A stretch of DNA of 64,000 bases from Branchipolynoe longqiensis (lineage: Eukaryota > Annelida > Polychaeta > Phyllodocida > Polynoidae), in contig CM059198.1 in NCBI GenBank assembly GCA_030323885.1, forward strand, positions 11,818,462 through 11,882,461. Direction: 5' to 3'. This document shows positions 31,199 through 41,384 of this stretch, in pieces. The position numbers were made by a program, and so were the translations under genes. The notes under the pieces are model-generated. The model was not told the origin of the DNA. It saw only the letters and a list, made by a program, of their open reading frames with translations, and made no database searches. The first letter of the stretch is position 1, and every line of letters begins with the position of its first letter.

Positions 31199-32260
31199 AG
31201 GCTGTACTTCGCTCCCCCTCTATGGAAACCCATTGGTTTTCCTTGTGCTGCACTGGGCCTGAACGTCGGCAGGTTGAACTCATTCCAGCTGAATGAGTTG
31301 CATTGAAATGGAACTCTGCTGGAGTTGGCGAAGCTAGCTGATGAGCCATGCCCCCCCTCTGAAGCCACTTCTACGCCCTCCGGTGTCAAATCTTGCCCGC
31401 TTCACTTTCTGTGCCGAATCGTCCAGCTTACGCTTGGCACCCATCTATCTACTGCATTTGGTGCCAGTTTCCGCCTTCTTCAGAAGCCATTGCAATTGGC
31501 CTCCAAACATGAGCGACTTATCCCATGTTTTCGCTTTGATTGGCTTGGGTGGGAGGAACAGAGTGTATCCTTTCCCCTCCTTATCCTTCGACCTTGTGAC
31601 CTCTTTTCCAGCCTCTGTTGTGATGCCTTTAAAGACGTTCTCAAAACGTCTGAAGCTGCCGAATGCGCTTGCAGCCGCAAGCACCTCCAACCCTTCATTA
31701 ATACATGTTGCCAATGACGTGCATCTGTCCTCATTCACCATCCGGTTAGCCACTGGGACTATTGTAGTTAGTGCTGACAACACTGCCTTCTGCATCACCA
31801 ACATACAATGTTCAAACCGTTTCATTTGATCAGACATAATGACTTCAATGTCTATCTTACGAACAAACACGTTTTTGACCCCCTTTATCCGTGTAGCTCT
31901 CTGCTGCTCTGTTAATCACTTCTACCAGTTTGTATGTTTGGAAATGAACTTCCAAAGCCATACGGATCAGAGAGCGCACTCTCACCAAACTGTGGAATCT
32001 TCTTTTTCGAAGCTTTTGCCAGTTGTTTCTCTATGAAACCTCTCACTTCCACCTTACTGTCTGACGATGGGAATGATCATTCTGATGAGGATGAGTCAGA
32101 AGTCTTACTGTGTTTCTTATGTTTCTTGTGCTTCTTCACTTTCATTGAGACCACTTTCGGTCCTTTGTACCAGTCGCGCTGTGAGACCCCGGATTCACTT
32201 TGAGAGCTGACTGCTCCCTTTTTTCTGCCCTTCTTCTTACTTACAACTTACTACAATTAC
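31125..32260 (-). pseudogene. Gag-like region of element E
   Basis: The minus frames at 31,445-31,870 (LMFGGQLQWLLKKAET) and further right (lysine/histidine-rich, KKHKKHKKHSK, about 32,100-32,140) are broken by frameshifts. Position before RT suggests a gag-like protein. No zinc motif is seen. Confidence 0.4.
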
Positions 32261-32576
32261 ACCAAACACCAACAAAATAAAGTACAGACATTCATAAATA
32301 CATGAAAAAAACAAAACTATAAACCAATACAGTCTAAAGGGATGAAAGTAAAGAGTGATCTGCTCACCTTGTCAATGTCGGCTCTCAATGAGTTGGGCTC
32401 GCTAAGTAGTTCGTTGAGTAGCGCTTCCTCTCCCTTAGACAGGAGGCTCGAGGACAAGGTGAAATATATATACAAGAACAAATTCTCCAGTGCAACTGAC
32501 ACTGGTCTACATCCAGTTGAGACAAGGAGGCCACAAATGGCGCCACCGGTACAGCGTTGGGTCTTAAGGAATATAA
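32261..32576. other. Intron sequence, possible SINE tail
   Basis: The segment AGACAAGGAGGCCACAAATGGCGCCACC at 32,520-32,547 recalls the tail of SINE-C (AAATGGCGCCAATAG, 35,273-35,287). Nothing else is recognised. Confidence 0.35.
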
Positions 32577-32725
32577 CAATAATAATAATAATTCCCTTAC
32601 ATATCTTAATACTTGCCTAATGTGTTATACATCACATACATGCATATCCAGGACAGGTTTTCCAAACACACAATGCATAGGTTTACATGATCCTGGAAAT
32701 ACTAATGCCGTGACTAGGATCCTAT
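32577..32725 (-). repeat. SINE-B, truncated, with (ATT)n tail
   Basis: The reverse strand reads GTCACGGCATTAGTATTTCC-AGGATCATGTA, then CCTGTCCTGGATATG and a (ATT)n tail at 32,577-32,592. It matches the 3' half of SINE-B at 36,820-36,930. Confidence 0.5.
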
Positions 32726-32967
32726 GTAACTGGCCATCCCTCACTGCAGGCTATATTAGTACTTGGATTGAAGCAAATTCCAGTGTGTCATCCATTTGTT
32801 CTTAGGAGGATAAATGGTACTTCACATTGTTGTATATATATATATTTTTTTCTTTTGGAATGGAATGGTCTCACTGCTAGAGTAAAGACAGGTAATTGCA
32901 GTCATTTTCATTAAAACCAGGGGAGTGGGGACCCCATATAATTTAGAGCTTGTTTGAGTTTTAAATC

Positions 32968-33262
32968 CTGCAATCATTTATGGTTATATCGGGACAGATA
33001 CCGACTTGTGACACACTCATGGTGCCTTTATAGCGTTGCCCCACTGGGAGACCCGGCTGCTGGCACCATGATACAATATTGCACTCAATCCTTTGGGTAT
33101 CCTGATGCTGAGCTATCCAGTCATTGTCCTATCCTCTTAATTCCAGGCACCACGCTAGGTAGCCACAAGTATAAATTGTGTAAGTCATTGGTTTGACCTG
33201 ACTGGAATTTAAAGGCCCGACCTACCACATGGGAAGCTCCTACCGATTCGCAACTGCATCTG
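32968..33262 (-). repeat. SINE-A copy
   Basis: It has ATATCGGGACAGATACCGACTTGTGACA, CCCCACTGGGAGACCCGGCTGC and a worn tRNA-like head at its right end, close to exon 11. Confidence 0.7.
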
Positions 33263-33293
33263 GTGTGAATAACACAAGATTAGATATACGCAC

Positions 33294-33388
33294 CTGAATT
33301 GACCTGATCTTTGAGAGTGGAGTCACCATGACACCGGATGGGTCGGCTGTGGGTGAGGACTGTGGCACGTCTTCCTTTTCCTTTGTTT
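33294..33388 (-). CDS. VPS13B: VPS13B-like exon 11
   Basis: A 95-nt exon with acceptor tgttttacag and donor gtgcgt, entering in phase 1 and leaving in phase 0. It encodes ETKEKEDVPQSSPTADPSG, a low-complexity polar stretch, then MVTPLSKIRSIQ. On its own the protein is weakly conserved. The support comes from consistent splice sites and from joining exon 10 (...STES-G/E) and exon 12 (V-LTVQV) in frame. The intron after it is the 22-kb one full of retrotransposons. Confidence 0.75.
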
Positions 33389-33705
33389 CTGTAAAACAAA
33401 GTCTCATAAAGCAGTTGCTTCTAAAACTAAAAGACCCAATCCATACCTCACTGAGAAACGGAAGTTATACCAAGCAACGGATTGTCCAAGACTGGTCGAC
33501 ACAGATACTAACAGCTTTAGGAAATCATGAAAGTAAAAGGAGGAAATTATCGGAGGGAGAAAGATGGCGCAGGGTTGGGGTGCTCCTAGCAAAATGGATG
33601 CATCACGCATGCATACATAATTACATCCATAAGGCTCCATGCAATCAAACATTAAAAAAACTAATCACAAGATAAACCCCCAAAACCGAGCACTTGGTTA
33701 TTTAT
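33389..33705. other. Intron sequence, no feature recognised
   Basis: I see no repeat end or gene between exon 11 and the next SINE. Confidence 0.4.
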
Positions 33706-33985
33706 TGTTTGTTAGAACTTTACATCCAGCAACATTTGAGGTCATATCGGGACAGGTACTGATTTGTGGCAGTGCACACTCATGGTGACTTTACAGTGCT
33801 GGGAAACCGGGCCACTGGCACCATGACTTGACATCCCACTCAGTCACATTTTGCTGATACTGAGCAAACGAGTCCTTGTCCTATCCTATTAATGCTGGGT
33901 ACCAGGCTAGGTAGTGACATGTATCAATTTCATAAGTCATTCGTTTGACTTGGCTGGATTTTTAACCCACGGTGAGAACCTGTTA
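33706..33985 (-). repeat. SINE-A copy, head truncated
   Basis: It carries TTTACATCCAGCAACATTTGAGGTC through TTTGACTTGGCTGGATTTT. The tRNA-like head is mostly lost. Confidence 0.7.
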
Positions 33986-34024
33986 CTAGTGAAGCCTAGG
34001 GGGTCATAATAATGACATTTAAAT

Positions 34025-34310
34025 AAATTACTTCAAACTAATGTAACTTGTAAGGTAGTTTATAACAACGGAATATATACATTTTTTTAAAGCAGTAAAT
34101 CAAAACCATTTCTCCAACATATCCACTCATTAAACGACAATTTAATAGAACCTTTCAATGTTGACGCATATGCTGTCCAGCATTTCAAAGAGCATGTCAA
34201 AATGAACTTGGCATGTTTTCATTTCCAATATCTTCAAAGTTAATCCATTAAAATAAAAACGATTTCAAACTAAAGAATAATACATTATAATCATCAACGC
34301 AATAACGCAG
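34025..34310 (-). repeat. M-family MITE, minus copy
   Basis: The reverse strand contains TTCGAT-type interior words: ATGCTGGACAGCATATGCG, AGGTTCTATTAAATTG and a GTTTTGATTTACTGC end. It is a diverged member in the opposite orientation. Confidence 0.5.
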
Positions 34311-34593
34311 TAGTTAGCTACACAACAACTGAAAGTGGTAAAAAGAAGGGGAGTCACAAGACTATTACTGTCTAGCGACAAAAACAAGTCAGTAGACTTA
34401 ACCGTTATTGGCAGCATAAATACACCCATCACAAAAAGAAAAAAAAGCCAAAACTCAGAATGATCAGACTATGCAACTTTGACTTCCGCTATGTGGAAAA
34501 AAAAGGGAAAACAAAGAAAGGTAGCTTCACCTCACTAATAATAAACTAATAATCGTAATAATCACAACGTACAATAGCAGACTAGATTCCTAC

Positions 34594-34719
34594 CAGATTC
34601 TGTGGACAAAAAGTCCGAGAAGTAGGGCAGTAGGTCTCGGATATAGGTCATGACCTGTTCAACCCTTGTGATGGACGCGTTAACCTTCAGGGGTCGATCA
34701 ATCTTCAGAAGTAGATCAG
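34594..34719 (-). CDS. VPS13B: VPS13B-like exon 10
   Basis: A 126-nt exon with acceptor gtatttcag and donor gtagga, phase 1 at both ends. It encodes ADLLLKIDRPLKVNASITRV and then EQVMTYIRDLLPYFSDF. It corresponds to the VPS13B stretch with ADV, KPLKAN and a following helix. The split alanine codon joins exon 9 to give FLFSP-ADLLL. Confidence 0.9.
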
Positions 34720-35095
34720 CTGAAATACAAATAAATGTAAAGGCATTGAAGAAAATCATAAAGCAGATAATAAAATGCACTTATTTTAGCTGGCACTACA
34801 GTTTCTTTTCATGTCCATGGCATTTATTTAGTCCATATTTTCAAATCTTAAATACATTAATTTTAAATCGCAATTAAAGAATAAACCCACATAAACGGAA
34901 GGGTTTGGGCTTTAAATTAATTTATGAGTACATAATAAATTTTATTTTTGCTTTTCAGTTTTATTAATGATTGCATCCAACAATTTCTAATGAAGAATTA
35001 ATCTTTTAAACTACAAATAAGAAAAATCCTTTTACAAGATGTGCACAATTTAATAAAAAAAATGCAATTCCGCTTTGTGATTTTACAAAAACAGC
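34720..35095. other. AT-rich intron, no feature recognised
   Basis: Strongly AT-rich with no gene or terminal repeat. Confidence 0.4.
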
Positions 35096-35099
35096 ACCC

Positions 35100-35290
35100 T
35101 GACGGGATGGGTAAGCCGTACAGTGCGTGGTTCTTGTACGGAAAGTCAAGGGTTCGATCCCAGTTGAGATAAACATTGGCCCATGACCCTATCTCACATG
35201 ATGCTGGGCATACATATTTATGGAAAAGAATAAGGGATGGTGTCATAATACTGTGACTGAGGGGGATATTGCAAATGGCGCCAATAGAGC
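35100..35290 (+). repeat. SINE-C, tRNA-derived
   Basis: It starts with an A-box-like GGGTAAGCCGTACAGTG, then a B box GGGTTCGATCCC at about 35,149-35,160, then a non-tRNA body with AAATGGCGCCAAT. A single clear copy. Confidence 0.55.
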
Positions 35291-35332
35291 AGCACTAGAA
35301 AGCCACCAAGAAGAACTGTAAACAAAATGAAT

Positions 35333-35505
35333 TGTGTTTTTGCATCCTAACAACATCTGGTGTCAAATGAGGACGGGCACCTCCTTATGACAGTGAGCAC
35401 TACTAATGGCTTTATACCACCGCCCCACTCGAAGTACCGTCCCACCAGCACATGATCAGGTATCAAAATAGATCACATCCTCCGCACACTCAGCGGAACG
35501 AATCA
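35333..35505 (-). repeat. SINE-A, diverged copy
   Basis: It shows GCATCCTAACAACATCTGGTGTC, GACAGTGAGCACTACTAATGGC and CGCCCCACTCG, the SINE-A order with many changes. Confidence 0.55.
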
Positions 35506-35689
35506 ATTAAGTTAGATTTCAGTTTGGGTCGGTTGGGTGGGCGGAGTGAATTTAAATAGGTCAAAGCTATGAAGCCTATTTGAAAGCCCTGCGTCCAGCG
35601 ATGAGGACAATACATGTGTTCGGAGTTCCACTGGTCCCTCAGGTGTGACTAGCTGCGACCGAGCACACCCGGTCGCAGCTTCAGCGGTT

Positions 35690-35802
35690 CTATTAAATCA
35701 ACTTAATATTTGTTCTATGCAGAAATAAATATTTAATAAAATAGCGATATCCAGTACCTTGGTTTAATACAATTTACGCTTTCATCAGATTTTATAACTT
35801 TT
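35690..35802 (+). repeat. M-family MITE, right half
   Basis: It carries GGTTCTATTAAATCAACTTAATATT and the right end CTTTCATCAGATTTTATAACTTTT. Confidence 0.55.
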
Positions 35803-35929
35803 AGAGTTGGCCAATGTCGTACTGTTATCTACGGGTAATCACAAGTCATCACCATAAACACCTTTTTTTTTAAACTTCCTTTTCTTAAAAAGGGGGTGGG
35901 GGTCCATTAGTTGATTAAAGAGTGGGAAT

Positions 35930-36060
35930 TTCAATTGCAGACAATTGGTCTTCCGCATTCCACTGCTCCTTGCCTTATTATAGTAATGCTGAATGCCAAG
36001 TATCAATCTATAAGTTATTGGCCTGACGCAGCCATGCCATATAGTACCCGGGGTTCTAAT
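35930..36060 (-). repeat. SINE-A fragment
   Basis: It carries CCTTATTATAGTAATGCTGAATGCC, AAGTATCAATCTATAAGTTATTGG and CCTGACGCAGCC. It is close to the acceptor-distal end of exon 9. Confidence 0.45.
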
Positions 36061-36142
36061 TTCATGACGTACCAAAATAGAAGGTGGATGTTCAACTCAT
36101 TTAGCCACCCCGTCTTAAATCTAACGTGACCTGCAATCTTAC

Positions 36143-36307
36143 CAGGACTGAAGAGGAAGTTTGTGACACGGAGGGTGTAGAGGCTGGGTGGAATGCCTGT
36201 CTTCGGGTTAGCATACCCCGGCTTGGTCTCAATCCAGTGAACACCGTAGTCCACCACGTCAGGGATCACACGCTGCTCCTCTGTAGCACGAAACATTTCC
36301 CAGTTAG
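36143..36307 (-). CDS. VPS13B: VPS13B-like exon 9
   Basis: A 165-nt exon with acceptor ctggttag and donor gtaaga, phase 1 at both ends. It encodes ANWEMFRATEEQRVIPDV, VDYGVHWIETKPGYANPKTG and IPPSLYTLRVTNFLFSP. The block D-Y-x-V-x-W-x-x-T and SGIPPS-x-x-T-L matches VPS13B closely. A second GT 12 nt downstream (gtcacg) would add four residues; the gtaaga site gives the better family match at the junction with exon 10. Confidence 0.93.
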
Positions 36308-36635
36308 CTAACCAGCTTTGGCAAGCTACACATGTCTCAACTCTTTCTGATCAACAATCTGCGTTGGTGCCACACCCATTTGTGAGAACAGGTGCAGTGT
36401 GGAAATGTTCTATCCTACCGCAAAATTAATATTTGACAATCAATGTGCTTGCTATAATTATACCTTCACATCGCTGTTAATATCATTAGAGATCTTGCTA
36501 TAATTATACTTTATACTTTTGTTAATATATGACAATTATTAGAGATATCGCAATAAATATACCATATGGTTTTTGCTAATAATGATAATCAAGAGACCTA
36601 GCTATAATTATACCGTTATAAAGGTATACTTATGT
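36308..36635. repeat. AT-rich intron with about three 65-bp diverged repeats
   Basis: GCTATAATTATAC recurs at about 36,452, 36,494 and 36,602, with TATTAGAGAT words between. No gene. Confidence 0.45.
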
Positions 36636-37150
36636 AGTAGGCTGCACTGACCTCTCAGCCAAGTAACCACATAGACAGGTAGGCATGGGTAGTGTGTTGA
36701 TATCAGGGAGCCTAGGTGGTGTAATGGTTAGCACACTGGCCGGGAATGCAAAGAGATGTGGGTTCGAGTCCCACTCTAGGCACAATATTTCCCATTTTCA
36801 TCACCCCCATGACACTGGTTGCCGTGACCATGATCCTGTACAAGCTATGCGCTGTATGGTTGTTGAACCTATCCTGTGTATGTATGTGTAAGTGCATTGC
36901 CTGTATGTATGTAATTGTAAGCATTAAATGACCATTTAAAAGACTTACAATTCCAGGGGGACAAGTGTAGTAGGCTGCACTGACCTCTCAGGCAAGTAAC
37001 CACATAGACAGGTAGGCATGGGTAGTGTGTTGATATCAGGGAGCCTAGGTGGTGTAATGGTTAGCACACTGGCCCGGAATGCAAAGAGATGTGGGTTCGA
37101 GTCCCACTCTAGGCGCAATATTTCCCATTTTCATCACCCCCATGACACTT
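36636..37150 (+). repeat. SINE-B, two head-to-tail copies (331-bp period)
   Basis: A leader TAGTAGGCTGCACTGACCTCTCAG.CAAGTAACC is followed by a 72-nt tRNA-like head at 36,710-36,781 and again at 37,043-37,114. Acceptor (GCCTAGG/TCTAGGC), D and T (GTGGG-TTCGAGT-CCCAC) arms pair, but the anticodon stem does not and U33 is missing. The head is therefore tRNA-derived, not a gene. The body has ATTTCCCATTTTCATCACCCCCATGACAC. The second copy is cut off after the head. Confidence 0.85.
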
Positions 37151-37295
37151 ATGAACAATATTTTATGCTTAGTGTCCTTAGGGTGCTAGTATGATCACCC
37201 ATTCATATACTTACTCTTTACATAACACCACACACAGAAATTCATTACAGAAGAACAAAGGATGGGATCCGAGTTAACATTGTTCCCTAACTTAC

Positions 37296-38487
37296 CACGG
37301 AATGAATGTCCCGGCCTTGGACCTTTCAGTATGACATCATAGCAGGAAAGCTCCACCTTTTGACAAGTGCGCTCTATTTTCAACATCGTATGCGGCTGTG
37401 AGAAGGTGACATACAGGAAGGGCACAACATAGGTCACTTCTTTTGGCTCATCCAGTTCTTCTGACTTTGACTGGTCAAGGCTTTCGGGTGCACCCGCCAA
37501 GTGTTGACCTTCAAGGTCAATGCCGCTGTCCGCATTAGTCAGGCTGGGCGACTGCGGTTCAACTTTGTGACTCAGATCGAGGCAGGTGATGTCCTCTCTG
37601 GGCGGAACAAGGAACATGAACTGCTGTTGCATCGATTGATGCTGTTGCGGGTGAATTGATTGTTGCAGCTGCTGTTTCATTAATTTCTGCTGTTGTTGCA
37701 CCGTTTGTTGCTGTTGTAGTGATTGCTGTTGTTGCTGATGCATCACTTGCTGTTGATGCTGTTGTTGCTGTTGCATCGATTGCTGCTTCTGTTGTTGCAT
37801 CACTTGTTGCTGGTGTATTGATTGCTGGTGTTGCATCACTTGTTGCTGTTGTACTGATTGCTGCTGCTGTTGTTGCTGTTGCATCGCTTGCTGCTGCTGT
37901 TGTTGCATTGTTTGCTGCTGACTTTCCAGCTCCAGCAACCCAACGGTGGCTGGTACCTTGACGTCTAATTCGGTCTTGCAGCGGACTGGACTTGTGGGGG
38001 TCTGTGTGGTGCTTCCTGAAGACTCTGTCACACTTTTTTCTTCCAGAGGCGGGGAAGCAGGCCGTATTGTGTGCATGTAGGTCATGAACGATAGCTTTCC
38101 CGCTGTGAGCAGCACGTCAAAAGGCAAGCCACCGCTGGTCAGCGATAGCTCTGTTTTTCCCGCCACCTCTCCCATCTCCTCTGCCTCCTGTGACATCATC
38201 ATGATGGCAGGAAGACGCTGGTGGAAGCCGGCCACCGTGGAGGTCTCACTGTCGACGCCGCTGTCGTGCAGTGCGCCGTCGTCGTTCCACCGCTCCTCAG
38301 CACCACCCCGCTCACGCCAGCGCCGCCACGTGCAGTCGCTGGGCCGCGAGGTGGAAGCACCGGTGAACAGTGCCGCCACATTTGTGGCGAACACATCGAG
38401 CGCCAGCTCGACCTGCAGGTTTGACAGGTAGAAGTCAATGTCACTGGTGGCGTTCAGCTCCAGCGAGTGCCCACAGACGAGGAGAGG
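37296..38487 (-). CDS. VPS13B: VPS13B-like exon 8 with glutamine-rich insert
   Basis: This large exon, 1192 nt, enters in phase 0 and leaves in phase 1; acceptor acactcag, donor gtaagt. It begins PLLVCGHSLELNATSDIDFY and LSNLQVELALDVF, the clearest VPS13B signature here. It continues with a serine-rich linker, DSGVDSETST, then FDVLLTAGKLSFMTYMHT. A stretch of about 100 residues, mostly Gln with Met, His and Ser, follows (37,622-37,924). The exon ends VPFLYVTFSQPHTMLK and VELSCYDVILKGPRPGHSF. Conserved blocks on both sides of the Gln tract are intact, so the tract looks like an insertion in a flexible linker of the lipid-transfer rod. Confidence 0.93.
37622..37924 (-). repeat. CAG/CAA tract coding for poly-Gln in exon 8
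   Basis: About 100 codons, roughly 70 of them Gln using both CAA and CAG, broken by Met, His, Ser, Val and Lys. Mixed codons argue against simple CAG slippage alone. It is the most glutamine-rich stretch in the window. Confidence 0.9.
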
Positions 38488-38618
38488 CTGAGTGTGTAGG
38501 GGGCAAAGTGGCGGAAATAGAATGCACTTGGTTATTATATACGCAGTATTATGGGAGGCATTACACTTACAATAACATGAGTGAGTGATGGTGATTTTAC
38601 GGCATATCAGAAACAAAG

Positions 38619-39875
38619 ATGGTGGTCTTCCAGATGGTAGCAGACGAAAGGCTCAGGGAGGGCTGGAGCAATCTCACTGCCATTAAAGACATCCAGAGAG
38701 ATGTCTGTACTGAAGCAGGACGAGAGCTTCAGGAACATGCTGCCACTCACCACGTGGCCGACGCCCATAGGCAGTCATACTCTCAACCCCACACTCAAGG
38801 TGAAGCACCAGCAGCAGCGGCCTCCTCCTCTTCCACCTCCACCCCTATTAATGCACGAGATGAATACAACAGGGAAAACGACGGAAAACCATGTTATTTG
38901 TGGAATTGGGGGAAAGATTGTGGAAATCAATCCTCCTGCAGTGTTCTCCCTGACCGCTCTCCCCATATCTGTGCTTGGTGTGCATACAAATTTAAAAGGG
39001 TTCTCTCTCATAGAGAACACGATTGTCTCAAAAAGAGGAAGTTCTTAGACAAGAAATCTTCCTCAGACACCATTCCTGCTAATAACACTGTAAGTCTTGA
39101 TAATTGTATTCATATGCCTGTTGAGATGTCTGTTGATAACATAATGTGTGTACGTGACCCTTATTGCCCTGCTCCCTCATGTCAATGAATTAGTCAATGT
39201 CCCGACACCTATACATTCACTCAATAATAATAATACTGTAATGCTCACTAATTGTACTCCTGTATGTGTTGAAACTACTGTTGATAATATTGTTTGTGTA
39301 CGTGACCGCCCGGGCCACGTGGTGCCACCAGTGGCCACGCAACCAGGTGATCTAGTTCCTGACCCGGTAGCTACCCAACTCACTAATGACCCAGTTTTAG
39401 TACCCGACCCTATTACACTGCAGACTATCAACACAGACCATAAAGTAAAGTTGGTAAACAACCACAATTTAATTCAAACGGATTACCCCATTATTTTGCA
39501 CCTCACCTGAAGATAACTTCTGCGGATGTAACTAATATTAAGCTAAGTACTATAACTGAGTCGGTAACTTCTGATAATTCGGACGAAGACACCACCCCTC
39601 CAATATCGTTTGATACGCCAATCGAAGTGGCACTATCTCTACCTAACACGGCTCTACCTACTAGGACGTTTACTCCTCCTCCCAAGTCCCTTATGTTCAA
39701 GCATTCGTTTCTCTTTCTGGCCAGTATCCTTAAACACAGCGTGCTTCAATCTTAGTATTTATCGGGATATCTTCGATAAAGTTACAGCAACTGGTTTACC
39801 TAATTACCTGGAGGCAAGAATTTCAGTGCCATCCGGTCTGAATATTCCAAAACGGTGCGCCCTCCTAAAACTCTA
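38619..39875 (+). mobile_element. Ngaro-like fragment F (gag and start of pol)
   Basis: The gag-like frame (38,619-39,188) has RLREGWSNLTAIKDIQRDVC, NRENDGKPC with WNWGKDC, then HICAWCAYKFKR and H-x4-C: the same Cys/His pattern as element B. Frames at 39,148-39,510 follow. At 39,750-39,875 lies the start of the polymerase, DIFDKVTATGLPNYLEA and PSGLNIPK. RT, RNase H, recombinase and terminal repeats are absent. It sits in the intron between exons 8 and 7, antisense to the gene. Confidence 0.75.
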
Positions 39876-39929
39876 AAACCATTAAGTTATGTGACATAAA
39901 AATAAAAAGGGTGTGGTAAATATGTTGAC

Positions 39930-40041
39930 CTGTGAGACTCCTTGTGGTGTAACCTGACTGTAGACAATGGCTGGTGCTGCTACAACACGCAGGTCAAAAG
40001 CCGTGGCTACGGGGGTCAGACGCACCTCCTCCTTCTCGATT
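39930..40041 (-). CDS. VPS13B: VPS13B-like exon 7
   Basis: A 112-nt exon, acceptor tccttccag, donor gtcaac, entering in phase 2 and leaving in phase 0. It encodes IEKEEVRLTPVATAFDLRVV and AAPAIVYSQVTPQGVSQ. The blocks L-T-P-V and APAIV match VPS13B just before the CGHSLE motif, which here begins exon 8. The donor is weak (gtcaac), but phase and homology on both sides support it. Confidence 0.92.
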
Positions 40042-40226
40042 CTGGAAGGAAACAAAGCAGTAATTTTATTTTTGCTAATGGAATTTATTCCCCCCTTCCG
40101 TTTTCTCATTGGACCCAAATACTAGGTGGATACCCCTCCTAAGATGTCATGGCCTGGCTCCAAATGTTTTAATCTAAATGGCATGCGAGACCTCTTTAAA
40201 GCACAAACAAATTTTGAGTTCCTAAG

Positions 40227-40455
40227 GTTGGTTGTCAGTTTTACATCCTGGCAACATCTAAGGTCATATCAGGACAGGTATCGACTTGTAACATTGTGCA
40301 TTTACGGTGACTTTATAGTGCTACCCCATTGAGAAGCCAGGCCACCATCACCATGACCCGATATCCCATACAGTCACATTATCCTGATACTGCGCTAAGC
40401 AGTCCTTCTATCCTATTAGTGCCAAGTGCCAGGCTAGGTAACAACAAATAGTACA
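40227..40455 (-). repeat. SINE-A, head truncated
   Basis: It carries TTTTACATCCTGGCAACATCTAAGGTCATATCAGGACAGG through CCAGGCTAGGTAACAAC. The tRNA-like head is missing. Confidence 0.75.
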
Positions 40456-40849
40456 TATCAACATTTTATTAAACCCTAAAATCCACATACGATTGACTCC
40501 TTTCCCCTCCTTTTGCATATAGATAAATTCATAAATCTGTGTTAAAAACTACTATTGTATTACAAGGGTCATCCAAAGTTTTCAACAAATTTACAGTAGT
40601 ATAAAGAGTACTACTTTTTCAGACTTCTATCCACCGCTCATCCACAAAATAGTACACTTCAACATTTTATGACATTCCATTAGGATTGCTGAAAAGTATC
40701 AACATTCTAATAAACCATAAAAGTCGTACATGACTGACACCCCTCTCCACGCTGTCGTTTGCTTCACATGACTGTGAAAATATTGAAACTTTGGATCCCT
40801 CTTTGGCTTTCCATGGATGTGTAATTCTATCATATATAAACATTGTTCT
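40456..40849. other. Intron sequence, weak internal duplication
   Basis: CATTTTATTAAACC..AAA.TC.AC.TACGA.TGAC recurs near 40,461 and 40,705, suggesting an old duplication. No gene. Confidence 0.35.
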
Positions 40850-41228
40850 GTTTGTTGGGGTTTTATGTCCTAGTAACATCTTAGATCGCATCAAGGTTTG
40901 TTTGTTGTTGTTTTATGCCCTAGCAACATGTATGGTCATGTCAGGACGGTTACTGACTTGTGACAGTGAGCACTCATGGTGACTTTATAGTGCTGCCCTA
41001 CTGGGAGACCAGGTTGCCAGCACCATGACCCGATATCCCACCCAGTCACATTATCCTGATTCTATGGAGCTAAGCAGTCCGTGTCCTATCATATTAATGC
41101 AGAGCGTCAGGCTAGGTAGCAACAAACATAAATTTGATACGTCATTGGTTTGACTCGGGTAGGATTAGAACTCCCGATATTCCACACCGGAAGCCTGCGC
41201 TCTACCGATTCGGTCACGGCATCCGGTA
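40850..41228 (-). repeat. SINE-A copy, with a partial second 3' tip
   Basis: A near-complete copy at 40,899-41,228 ends with the tRNA-like head inverse GGATTAGAACTCCCGATATTCC and CTCTACCGATTCGG. A 3' tip only (TTTTATGTCCTAGTAACATCT) lies just left at 40,858-40,880. The head stops 57 bp from exon 6. Confidence 0.75.
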
Positions 41229-41284
41229 GTCAGGTATATAATATTCAGTGACGACTTGGCCGAAAAAGAATAGCCGTTGTGTAC

Positions 41285-41384
41285 CGTTGTCTGACGAGAT
41301 TGTTCCACTCGAGGGCTGGATGTTGAACAGTCAGGTTGTCCTCCTCCTTAGTTCGCTGGTCAACCACCAGGTCGCGCCACCGGC
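41285..41384 (-). CDS. VPS13B: VPS13B-like exon 6
   Basis: A 100-nt exon with acceptor ttgacccag and donor gtacac, entering in phase 1 and leaving in phase 2. It encodes GRWRDLVVDQRTKEEDNL and QHPALEWNNLVRQR. The block NPALEWN is a known VPS13B motif. It is too short to stand out as an open frame. I placed it because exons 5 and 7 need a phase 1-to-2 exon between them and this is the one with matching sites and homology. Confidence 0.9.

Larger units (their letters stand above)
28804..32260 (-). mobile_element. DIRS-like YR retrotransposon E, 3' truncated
   Basis: Minus-strand order: gag-like region (about 31,125-32,200), RT (30,540-31,198), RNase H (29,420-30,010), recombinase (28,930-29,565). 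It is a relative of D with the same blocks. The recombinase breaks off where element B ends at 28,803. No terminal repeat was recognised at the 5' end. Confidence 0.75.

Noticed and set aside
36710..36781. Possible tRNA gene
   Set aside because: The anticodon stem does not pair and U33 is absent. The sequence recurs with the SINE-B body, so it is a SINE head.
37656..37961. Plus-strand frame of 101 codons rich in Val and Ala
   Set aside because: Antisense shadow of the glutamine-coding tract in exon 8.
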